From JADLGL01 sp963732865 (lineage in GTDB: Bacteria; Pseudomonadota; Alphaproteobacteria; Rhizobiales; Kaistiaceae): DNA of 64,000 bases. Numbering within the stretch: the first letter of the stretch is position 1; each line of letters opens with the position of its first letter. The stretch is from NCBI GenBank assembly GCA_963732865.1, contig CAVTBC010000002.1, positions 1-64,000 on the forward strand. Direction: 5' to 3'. This document shows, piece after piece, positions 54,851 through 64,000 of this stretch. The notes beneath the pieces were generated by a model that was not told the origin of the DNA, ran no database searches, and saw nothing but the letters and a program-made list of their open reading frames with translations. A program made the position numbers and the translations under genes.

Positions 54851-55399
54851 ATGGCTTTGCTCGACATCATCACCATCCCCGACCGCGTGCTGCGCCAGAA
54901 GAGCGCGCCGGTGGAGCGGATCGACAACGACATCCTCCGCTTCATGGATCAGATGCTGGAGACGATGTACGCCGCGCCGGGGATTGGCCTCGCCGCGGTG
55001 CAGGTCGGCGTGCCGCGCCGCATCATCACCATCGATGTCGTCGCCAAGGAAAGCGAGGAAGAGGAAGGCCGGGAGCCGGTGAAGGAGCCGATGTTCCTCA
55101 TCAACCCCGAGATCATCTGGCGCTCCGACGATCCTTCGCTTTACGAGGAAGGCTGCCTGTCGATCCCGGAATATTATGCCGAGGTCGAGCGGCCGGCGCG
55201 CGTCCGCTTCCACTATCTCGACCGCGAGGGCAAGCGTCAGGAACGCGAGGCCGATGGACTGCTGGCGACGGTCGTCCAGCATGAGATCGACCACCTCGAC
55301 GGCAAGCTCTTCATCGATCATATCTCAAAGCTGAAACGCGATATGGTGATCAAGAAATTCGCCAAGGCAAAGGCGCAGGGCACCAAGCCGGCGCTCTAA
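54851..55399 (+). CDS. def: Peptide deformylase
   Basis: 182 residues. The three family motifs are present: GIGLAAVQVG, EGCLSIPE (zinc Cys) and QHEIDHLDG (two zinc His and catalytic Glu). It removes the formyl group from nascent proteins. An insertion ESEEEEGREPVKEP before the second motif is typical of alphaproteobacterial forms. It is followed 28 bases later by fmt. Confidence 0.97.
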   Translation: MALLDIITIPDRVLRQKSAPVERIDNDILRFMDQMLETMYAAPGIGLAAVQVGVPRRIITIDVVAKESEEEEGREPVKEPMFLINPEIIWRSDDPSLYEEGCLSIPEYYAEVERPARVRFHYLDREGKRQEREADGLLATVVQHEIDHLDGKLFIDHISKLKRDMVIKKFAKAKAQGTKPAL

Positions 55400-55427
55400 C
55401 CGGCGCCGCGGCGCCTCCAAGGATGCC

Positions 55428-56360
55428 ATGCCGCTTCGCGTCGTCTTCATGGGCACGCCGGATTTTTCCGTGCCCACGCTCACCGAGATCGTCGGCAACG
55501 GCCATGAGGTGGTGGCCGCCTACAGCCAGCCGCCGCGGCCGGCCGGGCGCGGCATGGCGCCGAGGCCATCGCCGGTGCAGACCGTCGCCGAGCAATTCGG
55601 CATCCCCGTCTTCACGCCGACGACGCTGCGCAGCGCCGAAGAGCAGGTGCGCTTCGCCGATCTCGGCGCCGACGCGGCCGTCGTAGTCGCCTATGGCCTG
55701 ATCCTGCCGCTGCCGATCCTCGACGCCCCGCGCCTCGGCGCTTTCAATCTCCATGCTTCGCTGCTGCCGCGCTGGCGCGGTGCGGCGCCAATCCAGCGCG
55801 CGATCATGGCCGGCGACCATGAGACCGGCGTCGCGGTGATGCGCATGGAGGCCGGGCTCGATACCGGACCGGTGGCGATGGCGGAGCGCACCGACATCGG
55901 GCCGGACGAAACCGCCGGCATGCTGCATGACCGGCTGTCGCGGCTTGGGGCCGACCTCATGGTGCGGGCGCTGGCGGCGCTCGAACGCGGATCGCTCGAC
56001 GTTCAGCCGCAGCGCGAAGAAGGCGTCACCTACGCCGCCAAGATCGACAAGACCGAGGCGCGGATCGACTGGGCGCGGCCGGCGACCGAGGTGCGCAACA
56101 AGATCCGCGGCCTGTCGCCATTCCCCGGCGCCTGGAGCGAAATGCCGATCGGCGGCAAGGTCGAGCGTGTGAAGCTGCTTGGCGCGACGCTCGCCGAGGG
56201 TGCGGGCGAAGCCGGCACGATCCTCGACGGCGAACTCACCATTGCCTGCGGCGACGGTGCGATCCGCATCACCGAGTTGCAGCGCGCCGGCGGCCGGGCG
56301 ATGGGCGCGGCCGAGTTCCGCCGCGGCATCGGCATCGCCCAAGGGGCGAAACTCACTTAG
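55428..56360 (+). CDS. fmt: Methionyl-tRNA formyltransferase
   Basis: 310 residues. FMGTPDFSVPTL opens the Rossmann domain; FNLHASLLPRWRGAAPIQRAI contains the catalytic His and the SLLP formyl-donor motif, followed by AGLDTGP. The C-terminal OB-fold binds tRNA. It formylates initiator Met-tRNA using 10-formyl-tetrahydrofolate. Pair with def; truA, often third in this operon, is absent and pbpC lies convergent 3 bases beyond. Confidence 0.97.
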   Translation: MPLRVVFMGTPDFSVPTLTEIVGNGHEVVAAYSQPPRPAGRGMAPRPSPVQTVAEQFGIPVFTPTTLRSAEEQVRFADLGADAAVVVAYGLILPLPILDAPRLGAFNLHASLLPRWRGAAPIQRAIMAGDHETGVAVMRMEAGLDTGPVAMAERTDIGPDETAGMLHDRLSRLGADLMVRALAALERGSLDVQPQREEGVTYAAKIDKTEARIDWARPATEVRNKIRGLSPFPGAWSEMPIGGKVERVKLLGATLAEGAGEAGTILDGELTIACGDGAIRITELQRAGGRAMGAAEFRRGIGIAQGAKLT

Positions 56361-56363
56361 CCT

Positions 56364-58508
56364 TCACTGCAGGAACACCGTCACGCGGTCGGAGCGACCC
56401 TCGCCGTCGATCACCGTGATCGTCACGAAGCCCGGACCATCGGGCGTCCAGCTTTCCTCACGGGCAAAGGCGGAACGGCCGATCGGCAGGCCGTTGGCAA
56501 GGAAGGTGAAGGGCGGCGAGCCGTCGCGCACCTTGATCGTCAGCGGCATCGCGGCCGTCGTGCCCAGCCCCAGATCGACGCGCACGCCATCCATCGGGAA
56601 GAATATCTCGGGCGCCGGATCGGTGTCGATCACGGTCTGATCGGCGACGCGGAAGCGGCGGATCGGATCGGGAAGATTGGCGGTGGTCGCGATCACCGTG
56701 CCGGGCGGGGCCGGCGGCAGCGGCGTGACGCGCGTGCCGATACGGTCGAAGGCTTCGAAGAGGATGGGCGCGGCAGCGCCGATGCCGGTGAGGCCGGGAA
56801 TGGGCGAACCGTCCGGACGGCCGACCCAGATGCCGATGACATAGCGGCCGTCGAAGCCGATCGCCCAGGCGTCGCGATAGCCGTAGGAGGTGCCGGTCTT
56901 GTAGGCGATGCGACCGAGCGAGGCGGTGTTGGGCGGCGGCACGCCGGCGAGGATATCGCTGACATACCAGGCCGCGATCGGATCGAGCACCGGCAGAGAC
57001 GCGGCGAACGGCGAGGGATCGCCAATGCCATCGCGAAGATGCACCGGCATGCCGCCATTGGCGATCGCCGCATAGGCGCCGACAAGTTCGCGCAGCGTGA
57101 TGCCGACGCCACCGAGGCCGATGGCAAGACCGGGCGCGGACAGATCGGGCAAGACCGGATTGGCGCCGGCGCGGCGCAGGCGGGAAACGAGGAGCGCCGG
57201 TCCGACTTCATTGAGGACGATGATCGCGGGCACGTTGAGCGATTGCTGCAGCGCCTCGCGCATGGTGACGGTGCCGCGATAGAAGCCGTCGAAATTGGCC
57301 GGCGCGTAGTCGCCGAAGCCGGTCGGCACGTCGTCGATCAGGCTCTCCGGCATGGCGAGGCCAAGCTCGAAGGCGAGGCCGTAGATGAAGGGTTTCAACG
57401 TCGAGCCGGGCGAGCGGATTGCGCGCGTCATGTCGATGAAGCCGTTGCGCTCGGCGTCGAGGAGACCGGCCGAGCCGACCGAGGCGATGATTTCGCCGGT
57501 GTGATAGTCGACCATCAGGATGGCGACACCGACGTCGTTGCCAAGCGTGTCGGCGTGATCGGCCGCCAGTTGCTCGAACGCGATCTGGCGCGTGCGGTCG
57601 ATGGTCAGCTGGTGCACGGATTCGTCGGGCTCGGCGAGGACGGCTTCTTCGGCAAGATGCGCGGCGAGGATCGGAAAGTCGCGCCGGGCCGTCGGCACCG
57701 GTTCGGTCTTGGCGGCGGCCGCTTCGTCCTCGGTGATGACGCCGGCGGTGACCATGCGGTCGAGGACGCGGTTGCGCGCGGCTTCAGCCGATACCGGATC
57801 GTGATCAGGCCGGCGCGCCTCGGGTGATTGCGGCAGGGCCACCAGCAGCGCCGCCTCGGCCGTCGTCAGCCTTGCCGGCTCCTTGCCGAAATAGGCGAGC
57901 GAAGCGGCGCGGATCCCCTCGAGATTGCCGCCATAGGGCGCAAGCATCAGATAAAGATCGAGAATTTGCGTCTTGTTCAGCTGCGCCTCGATCTCGCGGG
58001 CGAACACGATCTGGCGGATCTTGCCGTCGATCGTGCGCGTGTCATGCGCGTCGATCAGGCGGGCCACCTGCATCGTCAGCGTCGAGCCGCCGGAGACGAT
58101 CTCGCCATAGCGGACGAACTGCCCGGCGGCGCGAACCAGCGCCGGCCAGTCGACGCCGTGATGGTCGTAGAAGCTCTTGTCCTCATAGGCGAAGAGCATG
58201 CGGAAGAAGAGCGGGTCGACGTCTTCGACCGTTGCCGGCAGACGCCAAATGCCATCGGCAATGGTGAACGGCCGCAGCAATTGGCCGTTGCGATCGACGA
58301 CGATGGTCGAGGTGACGATGGTTGCCGGGTCGGGCACCGCCGGCAGGTCTGGGCGGATCGCCTGGATCGTCGCGGCCAGCCAGAGCATCGCCAGAGCCGC
58401 GACCGTTCCCAGCGACCACAGGCCGAGGAAGGCGACCGTCCAACCGCGGCGGCGCCGTATGGCAAGGCCCGAGGCGGCGGCATCGCCATCCGCTGGTTCG
58501 CGCTTCAC
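56364..58508 (-). CDS. pbpC: Penicillin-binding protein 1C
   Basis: 714 residues. One N-terminal membrane anchor (VAFLGLWSLGTVAALAMLWLA), a glycosyltransferase-51 domain with YEDKSFYDHHGVDWPAL and GGSTLTMQVARL, a transpeptidase with the SPGSTLKPFIYGL active-site serine and KTGTSYGYRDAWAIGF, and a BiPBP-type C-terminal beta domain. It polymerises and cross-links peptidoglycan. It lies 59 bases downstream of an alpha-2-macroglobulin gene, the same pair seen in E. coli (pbpC-yfhM). Confidence 0.95.
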   Translation of the reverse strand: MKREPADGDAAASGLAIRRRRGWTVAFLGLWSLGTVAALAMLWLAATIQAIRPDLPAVPDPATIVTSTIVVDRNGQLLRPFTIADGIWRLPATVEDVDPLFFRMLFAYEDKSFYDHHGVDWPALVRAAGQFVRYGEIVSGGSTLTMQVARLIDAHDTRTIDGKIRQIVFAREIEAQLNKTQILDLYLMLAPYGGNLEGIRAASLAYFGKEPARLTTAEAALLVALPQSPEARRPDHDPVSAEAARNRVLDRMVTAGVITEDEAAAAKTEPVPTARRDFPILAAHLAEEAVLAEPDESVHQLTIDRTRQIAFEQLAADHADTLGNDVGVAILMVDYHTGEIIASVGSAGLLDAERNGFIDMTRAIRSPGSTLKPFIYGLAFELGLAMPESLIDDVPTGFGDYAPANFDGFYRGTVTMREALQQSLNVPAIIVLNEVGPALLVSRLRRAGANPVLPDLSAPGLAIGLGGVGITLRELVGAYAAIANGGMPVHLRDGIGDPSPFAASLPVLDPIAAWYVSDILAGVPPPNTASLGRIAYKTGTSYGYRDAWAIGFDGRYVIGIWVGRPDGSPIPGLTGIGAAAPILFEAFDRIGTRVTPLPPAPPGTVIATTANLPDPIRRFRVADQTVIDTDPAPEIFFPMDGVRVDLGLGTTAAMPLTIKVRDGSPPFTFLANGLPIGRSAFAREESWTPDGPGFVTITVIDGEGRSDRVTVFLQ

Positions 58509-58567
58509 GATCTATCCGTCCCGGCCCGAGGCCGGGACCCAATGGCGATGCGGCTGCATCGGTTCGC

Positions 58568-61500
58568 CTATTGCGTCGGGCCAACCACTTCGACCGTGTC
58601 GGCCGCCGTGTTGGCGCGGCGATCGGGCCGGTACATGTCCTCGACCACGGCACCGGGATGTCCGAAGACGCCCGGCGTCACGGCGCGCACGGTGTAGGCA
58701 ACTGTGAACTGCAGCGGCGCCGAAGCCCAGCGATAGACGGCGGCGACGAAGCGATCGTTGCGCGCCTCGGTGTGGTCGATATAGGTCTCGGCACTCAGCC
58801 ATGGATAGCGGTCGACATCGCCCGAAAGCGACAGGTCCGGGTTCTCGATCTCGAAACCGGCCGGCAGCGGATCGACGATGAGCAACTGTGCGGTCCGTCC
58901 CTCGGTCGCGGTGACCGTCAGCGTCACGACGAAGCGGTCGTTTTGCGCCACCGTGCTCGGATCGATCAGTGTGCCCTCGGGCGTGTAGTAGCGGCGCTCG
59001 ATGGTGAAGCCGTTACCGCCCGCCTCGGGCTGCACCCGCGGCACGCCGGTGATCGAGACGGCGGCATCGACCGCATTGTCCGCGGCGTTGACGATACGTA
59101 TCGGGTTCGCCAGCTGATCGTCGGTGAAGCGCGCATAGAGCGGCCCCTCGACGGGGTCACCGTTCAGCGTCAGCTCGGTATTCTGCGCCTCGTTGATCAA
59201 GGCCGCCGCAGCCATCAGCGTCCAGGCGTCTTCCTGTGTGCTGGTGTAGGATCGGGCGTTGCGGGCGTTAGCCAGCCGATCGGCGAGGTTCGACGTGTCG
59301 ACCGTGGCGATCCGGTTTTCCGATGCGAGCGCCAGCACCGCCGCCGTGTCGCGGATGTTGGTGCCGTAGTCCTCGCGCCAGCTGCCGGGCTGGTCGGTGG
59401 TCTGATCCAGCCGGGCGACGGCGGCGGCGAAGGCCGCCTCGGCGCGGGCGTGGTCGCCATACAGGGCGAGCGCCGCACCGATCTGCGCCTGCGCCAGGGC
59501 GCTGCCGAAATCGTTGATCTTGACCTCGGCGTAGTAGCGCAGATCGCCGATCGAGGCGCGGCCATTGCGGGCCAGGACATAGAGCGAATAGGCAATGTCC
59601 TCGCCGCCATTGGTGAAGTCGGAGGCATAGGCGATCGAGTTGGCGAGATTGTCGAGCGCCATCGTGAGAGCGAGTTCCGGCACGCCATAGCCGGCCGCCG
59701 CCGCGCGGGTCAGGAAGTCGGTGATGTAGGCGTCGAGCCAGAGATCACCGCCGGTATAGGGACCCCAAAGACCGAAGGCACCCGACGAAGCTTGCTTCGA
59801 CAACAGCGAGGCGATGGCGTCCTGGATGCGCGCGGTGAGGTCCGTGTCGGCGCCGACGCCAACCGAGGCCGCGATATCGTTGAGATAGAGGAGCGGCAGA
59901 GCCCGGCTCGTAGTCTGCTCGGAGCAGCCATAGGGATAGCGGTCGAGCGCATCGAGAATGCCGACGACATCGAGCCGCGCGGCTCCGCCCGCTGAAACGC
60001 TGACCGTCGCGGTGCCGGGAACGAAGTCCGCGACCGCATCGGCGTCGAGCGTGAGGGCGCCACCGCGACCCGGGATTTCGAGATAGGTGACGTTGGTCTG
60101 CGGCAGACCGGGCGGGCGGATGCCGAGGACGAGGTCCTTGGGCAAGGCCGAGCCGTCGGGCGTCAGCAGGGTGACCCGAATCTCGATGTCACCGATGGCG
60201 TCGGCGCTGATCGGAATGGCGATCGTCATGCGCTGATCCTCGGCCAAGGTCAGGTCCTGCTGCAGATATTTCGGGTCGATGCCGAGGCCGGGATCGGCAT
60301 CGATCAGCAACCGATAGTCGCCGGCCGCGCCGGCCACATTGTGCAACTCCAGCAGCATGCGCGACGTGTCGCCGAGATTGAGGAATTGCGGCAGGCTGGC
60401 ATTGACCACCACCGGATCGCGGACGAACACGTCCTTGATGGCATGGCCGACGCCGGTCGCCGACCAGGCCTGTGCCATGATGCGGACGGTGCCGTTGAAG
60501 GACGGCATGTCGAAGGAGACGGTCGCTCGGCCGTTCTCGTCGACGCGGACGATGCCGGACTGGAAGGCGACCAGCGCTTCGGTCGGCGGCGGCGCACCGA
60601 GGCGCGCGGCTCCACCGTCACCGCCCGAGCGGATGCGGCCGGGCGTGCCCTGCGTCGTGTCGATGAGGTTGCCGTAGAGGTCGCGTATCTGCGTCCCGAG
60701 CCGTCGCTGCGCGAAGTACCAATTGTCCGGCGCTGGCGGCTGGTAGTTGGTGAGATTGAGGATGCCGAGATCGACGGCGGCTACCGTGACATAGGCCTCG
60801 GTGCCCGGCGGGAGATTGGTGATCTCGACCGGCACGGTCAACGGACCGCGCGGGCGCACCTCCTCCGGCAGATCGAGATTGATCTGCAGATCGCGGTCGC
60901 CCGGATCGACGGTCGCCCAGGTGAGGCCCATCGCGCGCGACGGCATGCGGCCGGCGGCAACATCCATCGGCCGATAGAGCGTTGCAGTGACATAGGCGCC
61001 AGGACCCCAGTCTTCGGTGACCGGCAGTTCGACGGTCGTCCCTTCGGCCGGGACGTCGACCATCCGCATGGTGATAAGGCGGTTGTCGAGAACGGTGATG
61101 AGGGCGATGCCGGCGAATTGCGGATCGAGACGGAGCTGTGCCGTGTCGCCGATCTGATAGGCAGGCTTGTCGAGCGCGACGGCGAGAACGTCCGGCGTGT
61201 CGGTACCGACATTGGCGACGTACCAGCCGGCCGAGAAGGTGACGGTCGTCGAGGTGGCGTCGGCGCCGTGCGAGGTCAGTTCGAGGCGGTAGCGGCCCCA
61301 ATCGACCGGGACACTGATGCGCGCGGGATCGCCGGCCCCGAGATCGACCGTCCCGGACGCGACGCGCTCGGTCGAGGTGACGGCCTCCCAATGCCAGGTG
61401 CCACCGGTGTTGTACCATTGGTAGTTCGTGTGCAGGCGCAGCAGCTGCCAATCGACGTTCGGCATGTCGGTGCGCCCGGCATCGGCGCCGATGGCGATGA

Positions 61501-64000
61501 CGTCGAATTCGGCTGGGCCGCCCTCGGGAACGCCGTAGCCGTCATAGAGCGGGCGGACGCCGATGCGCGGACCGTCCAGCGAGACGGGCAGCGTGAGCTG
61601 CCGCTCGACGGCGCGGCCGCTTGAATCGGCCATGCGGAGGACAATCTGCCCCTGCAGAAGGCGCGTCGTCTGCGGTACGTCGGGCAGATAGACGGTCATC
61701 GTCGCGTTGCCGTCGGCATCGGTCTGCGGCGCATCGTCGATCGGTTCGGCGACGCGCTGCATCGCATCGTCGTCGCGGCCGAAGCGATAGCCCGGATAGG
61801 CGGCGAGAGTGGCGACCGGCGACACGGCGACATCGCCGGTGACGGTGAGATCGGGCGCCGTGGCGCCATAGAGATAGCGGGCGGCGATATCGATCTGGTT
61901 GGGACCGGTGAGGTCGAAGGTGTCGGTCTGCGCCATGATCGTGAAGTCGAGGCGCTCGGGCACGAAATCTTCGACCAGGAACTGCTCCTCCTCGATCGGC
62001 GCGCCGTCAGGGTCGGTGTAGAGGCGGAGAGTCCAGGTGCCGCGCATCGCGTCGGGGCGAAGGGCGAGGCTGAAGAAATAGCCGCCGAGACCCTGGTCGG
62101 AGAGAAGCTCGCGGCTGTTCTCAACGCCATCCGGGCGGTCGACAACCATGGTCAGCGGCAGATCGGTGACGGCGTTCGCGAGGTCGTCGCGGACAATGGC
62201 CGTGGCATAGACCGTTTCGCCAGGACGATAGACGCCGCGCTCGGTGCGCAGATAGGCGTCGATAGCGTCGGGTGATTGTCTGCCATCGACGCCGCGATCG
62301 GTGAGATCAAAGGCGGGGCGTGTCAGATCGAGGAAGGCATAGTCGCCGGCATCGGTCTCGGCGACGACGAGCTGGGGCGACTGGCCGCCGGTGCCGCGGA
62401 CGAGGCCCGGATCGAAATGGGCGTAGCCGTTTTCGTCGGTGTCGGTCTCGGCCAGCACCTCATTGTTGCGGGCGACGAGGCGGAGATGGACGCCTGCCAT
62501 CGGCTCGGCGGTGGTGAGCGACCGGATGATGGCGTGGAGCCCGTCGCTGGCCGTGAGCGTTGTCATGCCAAGATCGGAGATGACAAACCATTGCGTCGCG
62601 TCGGGCGACCAATAGTCGGTGTCGCTACCGGCCAGCTTGGCGGTGATGACATAGACTCCGGGCTCCTGGTCGCCGAGCGCCTCGGTCACCGGGATCGCCG
62701 TCGTCACCATGTCGTTCGGTGTCGCGTCGACGTCGATCTCGCCGGTCCAGATCATTTCGCCATAGGTGTCGGCGATGTCGGCGGCGCGGTAGGGCTCGAG
62801 CTGCGTCAGGAAGATGCCCTCGCGCAGGGCGAAGGCGAGACTGCGATCGCCGATGCGATATATCTTCGCTTCAACCGTCGAGGCATTGATCGACTGGATC
62901 GGGATAGTCGGGTTGGCGCCCGCCGGCAGAACATAGGCGTTGGTGCCGAAGCCGACCCAAGCGGGCCGATCGGGTACGAAGACGTCGATGATCGCCGTGT
63001 TGGCAAGGACCTCGCCGTCGAGCGCCGGCAGACCGGCCCGCACCTGGATGCGGTAGCGATTGCCGTGCGTCACGCCGTCAATGCAGATCTGGTTGGTTTC
63101 CGGCTCGATGGCGAGCCCATTGCCTTCGACGGTGATGAAATCGGCGAGGCCTGGCTGCGTCACCGGCAGCGGATCGGAGAAGACGATGCAGATGCGCGGC
63201 GATTCGGCCGCGGCGTCGACTTCATGGCTGAGGATGTGGAAACCGTGCTCGGCGACGAGCTGATCGAGCGTCGCCTGCACGCCTGCATCGGGCTGGATCT
63301 CCAGAGCGGCGCGATAGGCCTTGATCGCCGGACGCCAGACGGAGCGCTGCTGCAGCGCGTCGCCCAACATGACAAGGGCGGACGAGCGGGTGCTGTCGTT
63401 GGTGGCGCGGAGATAGGCGTTGATCGCCGCCGAGGTGGCGCGCGTCCGAATTTCGTTGCGCTCGGTGAAGTTGGCGCCGGTGCGCAGCAGCGTGGCTCGG
63501 CCGAATTCGAGCCAGATCTTCGGGTCTTCAGGCGCTATGGCCAGGGCCGCGCCGAAGAGGTTGGCGGCGAATGCCGGATTGTCGGCGCTGCGCGCGTTGG
63601 CCGCGGCGAGCAGGAGTTCGTTGTAACTGCGGACACCGGGCGCGAAACTGGCGTCGAGGGCGCCGGCGAAGCGCCGAGCTTCGTCGATATAGTCGGTCGG
63701 GAGGAAGGCGGTGAGTTCCGTCTGCCGCTGCGACGCCAAGCTTTCGCTCAGCGGCGTGACGGTGACGATGCGGCCGGCGACAGCATCGTTGGCCAGCGTC
63801 AGGGCGCCGAAATCGGACTTGAGGAAGCACCAGCCCGCGCTGACGTTGAAGGTGAAGGCGTGGCACTGATTGTCGGCCACGCAGGCGGCGGCGCAGGCGT
63901 CCTGATCGACGTCACGCAGGGTCTGGTAATCGTGGCCCGGATAGTCGGCGTCTTCGGTGACGATCAGCTGGCGGAGAAGGTTGTCCTGGGCGTGCGCGCC
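58568..64000 (-). CDS. Bacterial alpha-2-macroglobulin with N-terminal PAN domain (runs off window)
   Basis: The frame is open to the right edge, so the true start lies outside; the ATG at 63880 is internal. More than 1800 residues are visible. Next to the edge is GAHAQD, like a signal-peptide end, followed by a PAN/Apple-type domain (YPGHDYQTLRDVDQDAC, AACVADNQCHAFTFN, GWCFLK) with paired cysteines. Then come macroglobulin (MG) domains, a bait region, and the thioester loop GCSEQTTSR (near 59920) in an alpha-toroid domain. With pbpC it should act as a periplasmic trap for host or competitor proteases while cell wall is repaired. Confidence 0.93.
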   Translation of the reverse strand, partial: GAHAQDNLLRQLIVTEDADYPGHDYQTLRDVDQDACAAACVADNQCHAFTFNVSAGWCFLKSDFGALTLANDAVAGRIVTVTPLSESLASQRQTELTAFLPTDYIDEARRFAGALDASFAPGVRSYNELLLAAANARSADNPAFAANLFGAALAIAPEDPKIWLEFGRATLLRTGANFTERNEIRTRATSAAINAYLRATNDSTRSSALVMLGDALQQRSVWRPAIKAYRAALEIQPDAGVQATLDQLVAEHGFHILSHEVDAAAESPRICIVFSDPLPVTQPGLADFITVEGNGLAIEPETNQICIDGVTHGNRYRIQVRAGLPALDGEVLANTAIIDVFVPDRPAWVGFGTNAYVLPAGANPTIPIQSINASTVEAKIYRIGDRSLAFALREGIFLTQLEPYRAADIADTYGEMIWTGEIDVDATPNDMVTTAIPVTEALGDQEPGVYVITAKLAGSDTDYWSPDATQWFVISDLGMTTLTASDGLHAIIRSLTTAEPMAGVHLRLVARNNEVLAETDTDENGYAHFDPGLVRGTGGQSPQLVVAETDAGDYAFLDLTRPAFDLTDRGVDGRQSPDAIDAYLRTERGVYRPGETVYATAIVRDDLANAVTDLPLTMVVDRPDGVENSRELLSDQGLGGYFFSLALRPDAMRGTWTLRLYTDPDGAPIEEEQFLVEDFVPERLDFTIMAQTDTFDLTGPNQIDIAARYLYGATAPDLTVTGDVAVSPVATLAAYPGYRFGRDDDAMQRVAEPIDDAPQTDADGNATMTVYLPDVPQTTRLLQGQIVLRMADSSGRAVERQLTLPVSLDGPRIGVRPLYDGYGVPEGGPAEFDVIAIGADAGRTDMPNVDWQLLRLHTNYQWYNTGGTWHWEAVTSTERVASGTVDLGAGDPARISVPVDWGRYRLELTSHGADATSTTVTFSAGWYVANVGTDTPDVLAVALDKPAYQIGDTAQLRLDPQFAGIALITVLDNRLITMRMVDVPAEGTTVELPVTEDWGPGAYVTATLYRPMDVAAGRMPSRAMGLTWATVDPGDRDLQINLDLPEEVRPRGPLTVPVEITNLPPGTEAYVTVAAVDLGILNLTNYQPPAPDNWYFAQRRLGTQIRDLYGNLIDTTQGTPGRIRSGGDGGAARLGAPPPTEALVAFQSGIVRVDENGRATVSFDMPSFNGTVRIMAQAWSATGVGHAIKDVFVRDPVVVNASLPQFLNLGDTSRMLLELHNVAGAAGDYRLLIDADPGLGIDPKYLQQDLTLAEDQRMTIAIPISADAIGDIEIRVTLLTPDGSALPKDLVLGIRPPGLPQTNVTYLEIPGRGGALTLDADAVADFVPGTATVSVSAGGAARLDVVGILDALDRYPYGCSEQTTSRALPLLYLNDIAASVGVGADTDLTARIQDAIASLLSKQASSGAFGLWGPYTGGDLWLDAYITDFLTRAAAAGYGVPELALTMALDNLANSIAYASDFTNGGEDIAYSLYVLARNGRASIGDLRYYAEVKINDFGSALAQAQIGAALALYGDHARAEAAFAAAVARLDQTTDQPGSWREDYGTNIRDTAAVLALASENRIATVDTSNLADRLANARNARSYTSTQEDAWTLMAAAALINEAQNTELTLNGDPVEGPLYARFTDDQLANPIRIVNAADNAVDAAVSITGVPRVQPEAGGNGFTIERRYYTPEGTLIDPSTVAQNDRFVVTLTVTATEGRTAQLLIVDPLPAGFEIENPDLSLSGDVDRYPWLSAETYIDHTEARNDRFVAAVYRWASAPLQFTVAYTVRAVTPGVFGHPGAVVEDMYRPDRRANTAADTVEVVGPTQ

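Overview
The window looks like chromosome of a high-GC alphaproteobacterium, most likely Hyphomicrobiales (Rhizobiales). The pointers are a C4-pathway 5-aminolevulinate synthase (hemA), the order SRP RNA - dnaX - ybaB/ebfC - recR, a def-fmt pair, a prephenate dehydratase divergent from a membrane-anchored cytochrome c, a ligase-associated helicase/PdeM pair, and a pbpC / alpha-2-macroglobulin pair. No species name can be supported from the sequence alone.

Left part (1 to about 18.3 kb) is an accessory, decayed mosaic. It starts with the end of gmd and a complete GDP-L-fucose synthase gene (nucleotide-sugar supply for a surface polysaccharide), then a YdcF-like membrane protein, an XRE-type regulator and a ParG-like ribbon-helix-helix protein. 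Next comes a relic of an ABC-transporter ATPase cut by an IS256-family element with intact ends and an 8-bp target duplication. The relic is itself fused downstream to the tail of a serine recombinase. Two large convergent-looking but co-directional minus-strand genes follow (6.7-14.5 kb): a transglutaminase-fold protein with C-terminal membrane segments, and a giant secreted protein with pre-peptidase-C-like repeats, discoidin-like domains and two von Willebrand A domains. Each is broken only by single-base frameshifts. An IS5-type transposase relic, a frameshifted sulfotransferase, an orphan barstar-like gene and a hydrolase tail complete the region.

Middle part (18.3 to 34.3 kb) is signalling and envelope. 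There is an OmpA-family protein with repeated coiled-coil units joined by Pro/Glu/Ala/Thr linkers, and a DUF3309 peptide. A five-gene minus-strand locus encodes a Cache-type sensor kinase, a stand-alone receiver, two receiver-GGDEF-EAL proteins and a degenerate receiver-GGDEF-PilZ protein. A methyltransferase separates it from a second system: a PepSY-like secreted protein, an OmpR-type regulator and its sensor kinase in one overlapping operon, divergent from a secreted Ala/Gly-rich protein.

Right part (34.4 to 64 kb) is mostly ordinary core genome: pirin, an ABC exporter, a DUF72 protein, a PilZ protein, hemA, mscL, yjbQ, a DEXH helicase with pdeM, and two multi-haem cytochromes flanking a MarR regulator. 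These are followed by pheA, ffs, dnaX, ybaB, recR, a DUF924 gene lacking a normal start codon, rmuC, def, fmt, pbpC and a bacterial alpha-2-macroglobulin that runs off the right edge.

Frameshifts are confined to about 3.9-16.3 kb. The remaining 46 kb shows none that I can see, so either this segment is a genuinely decaying island or it is locally less accurate sequence.
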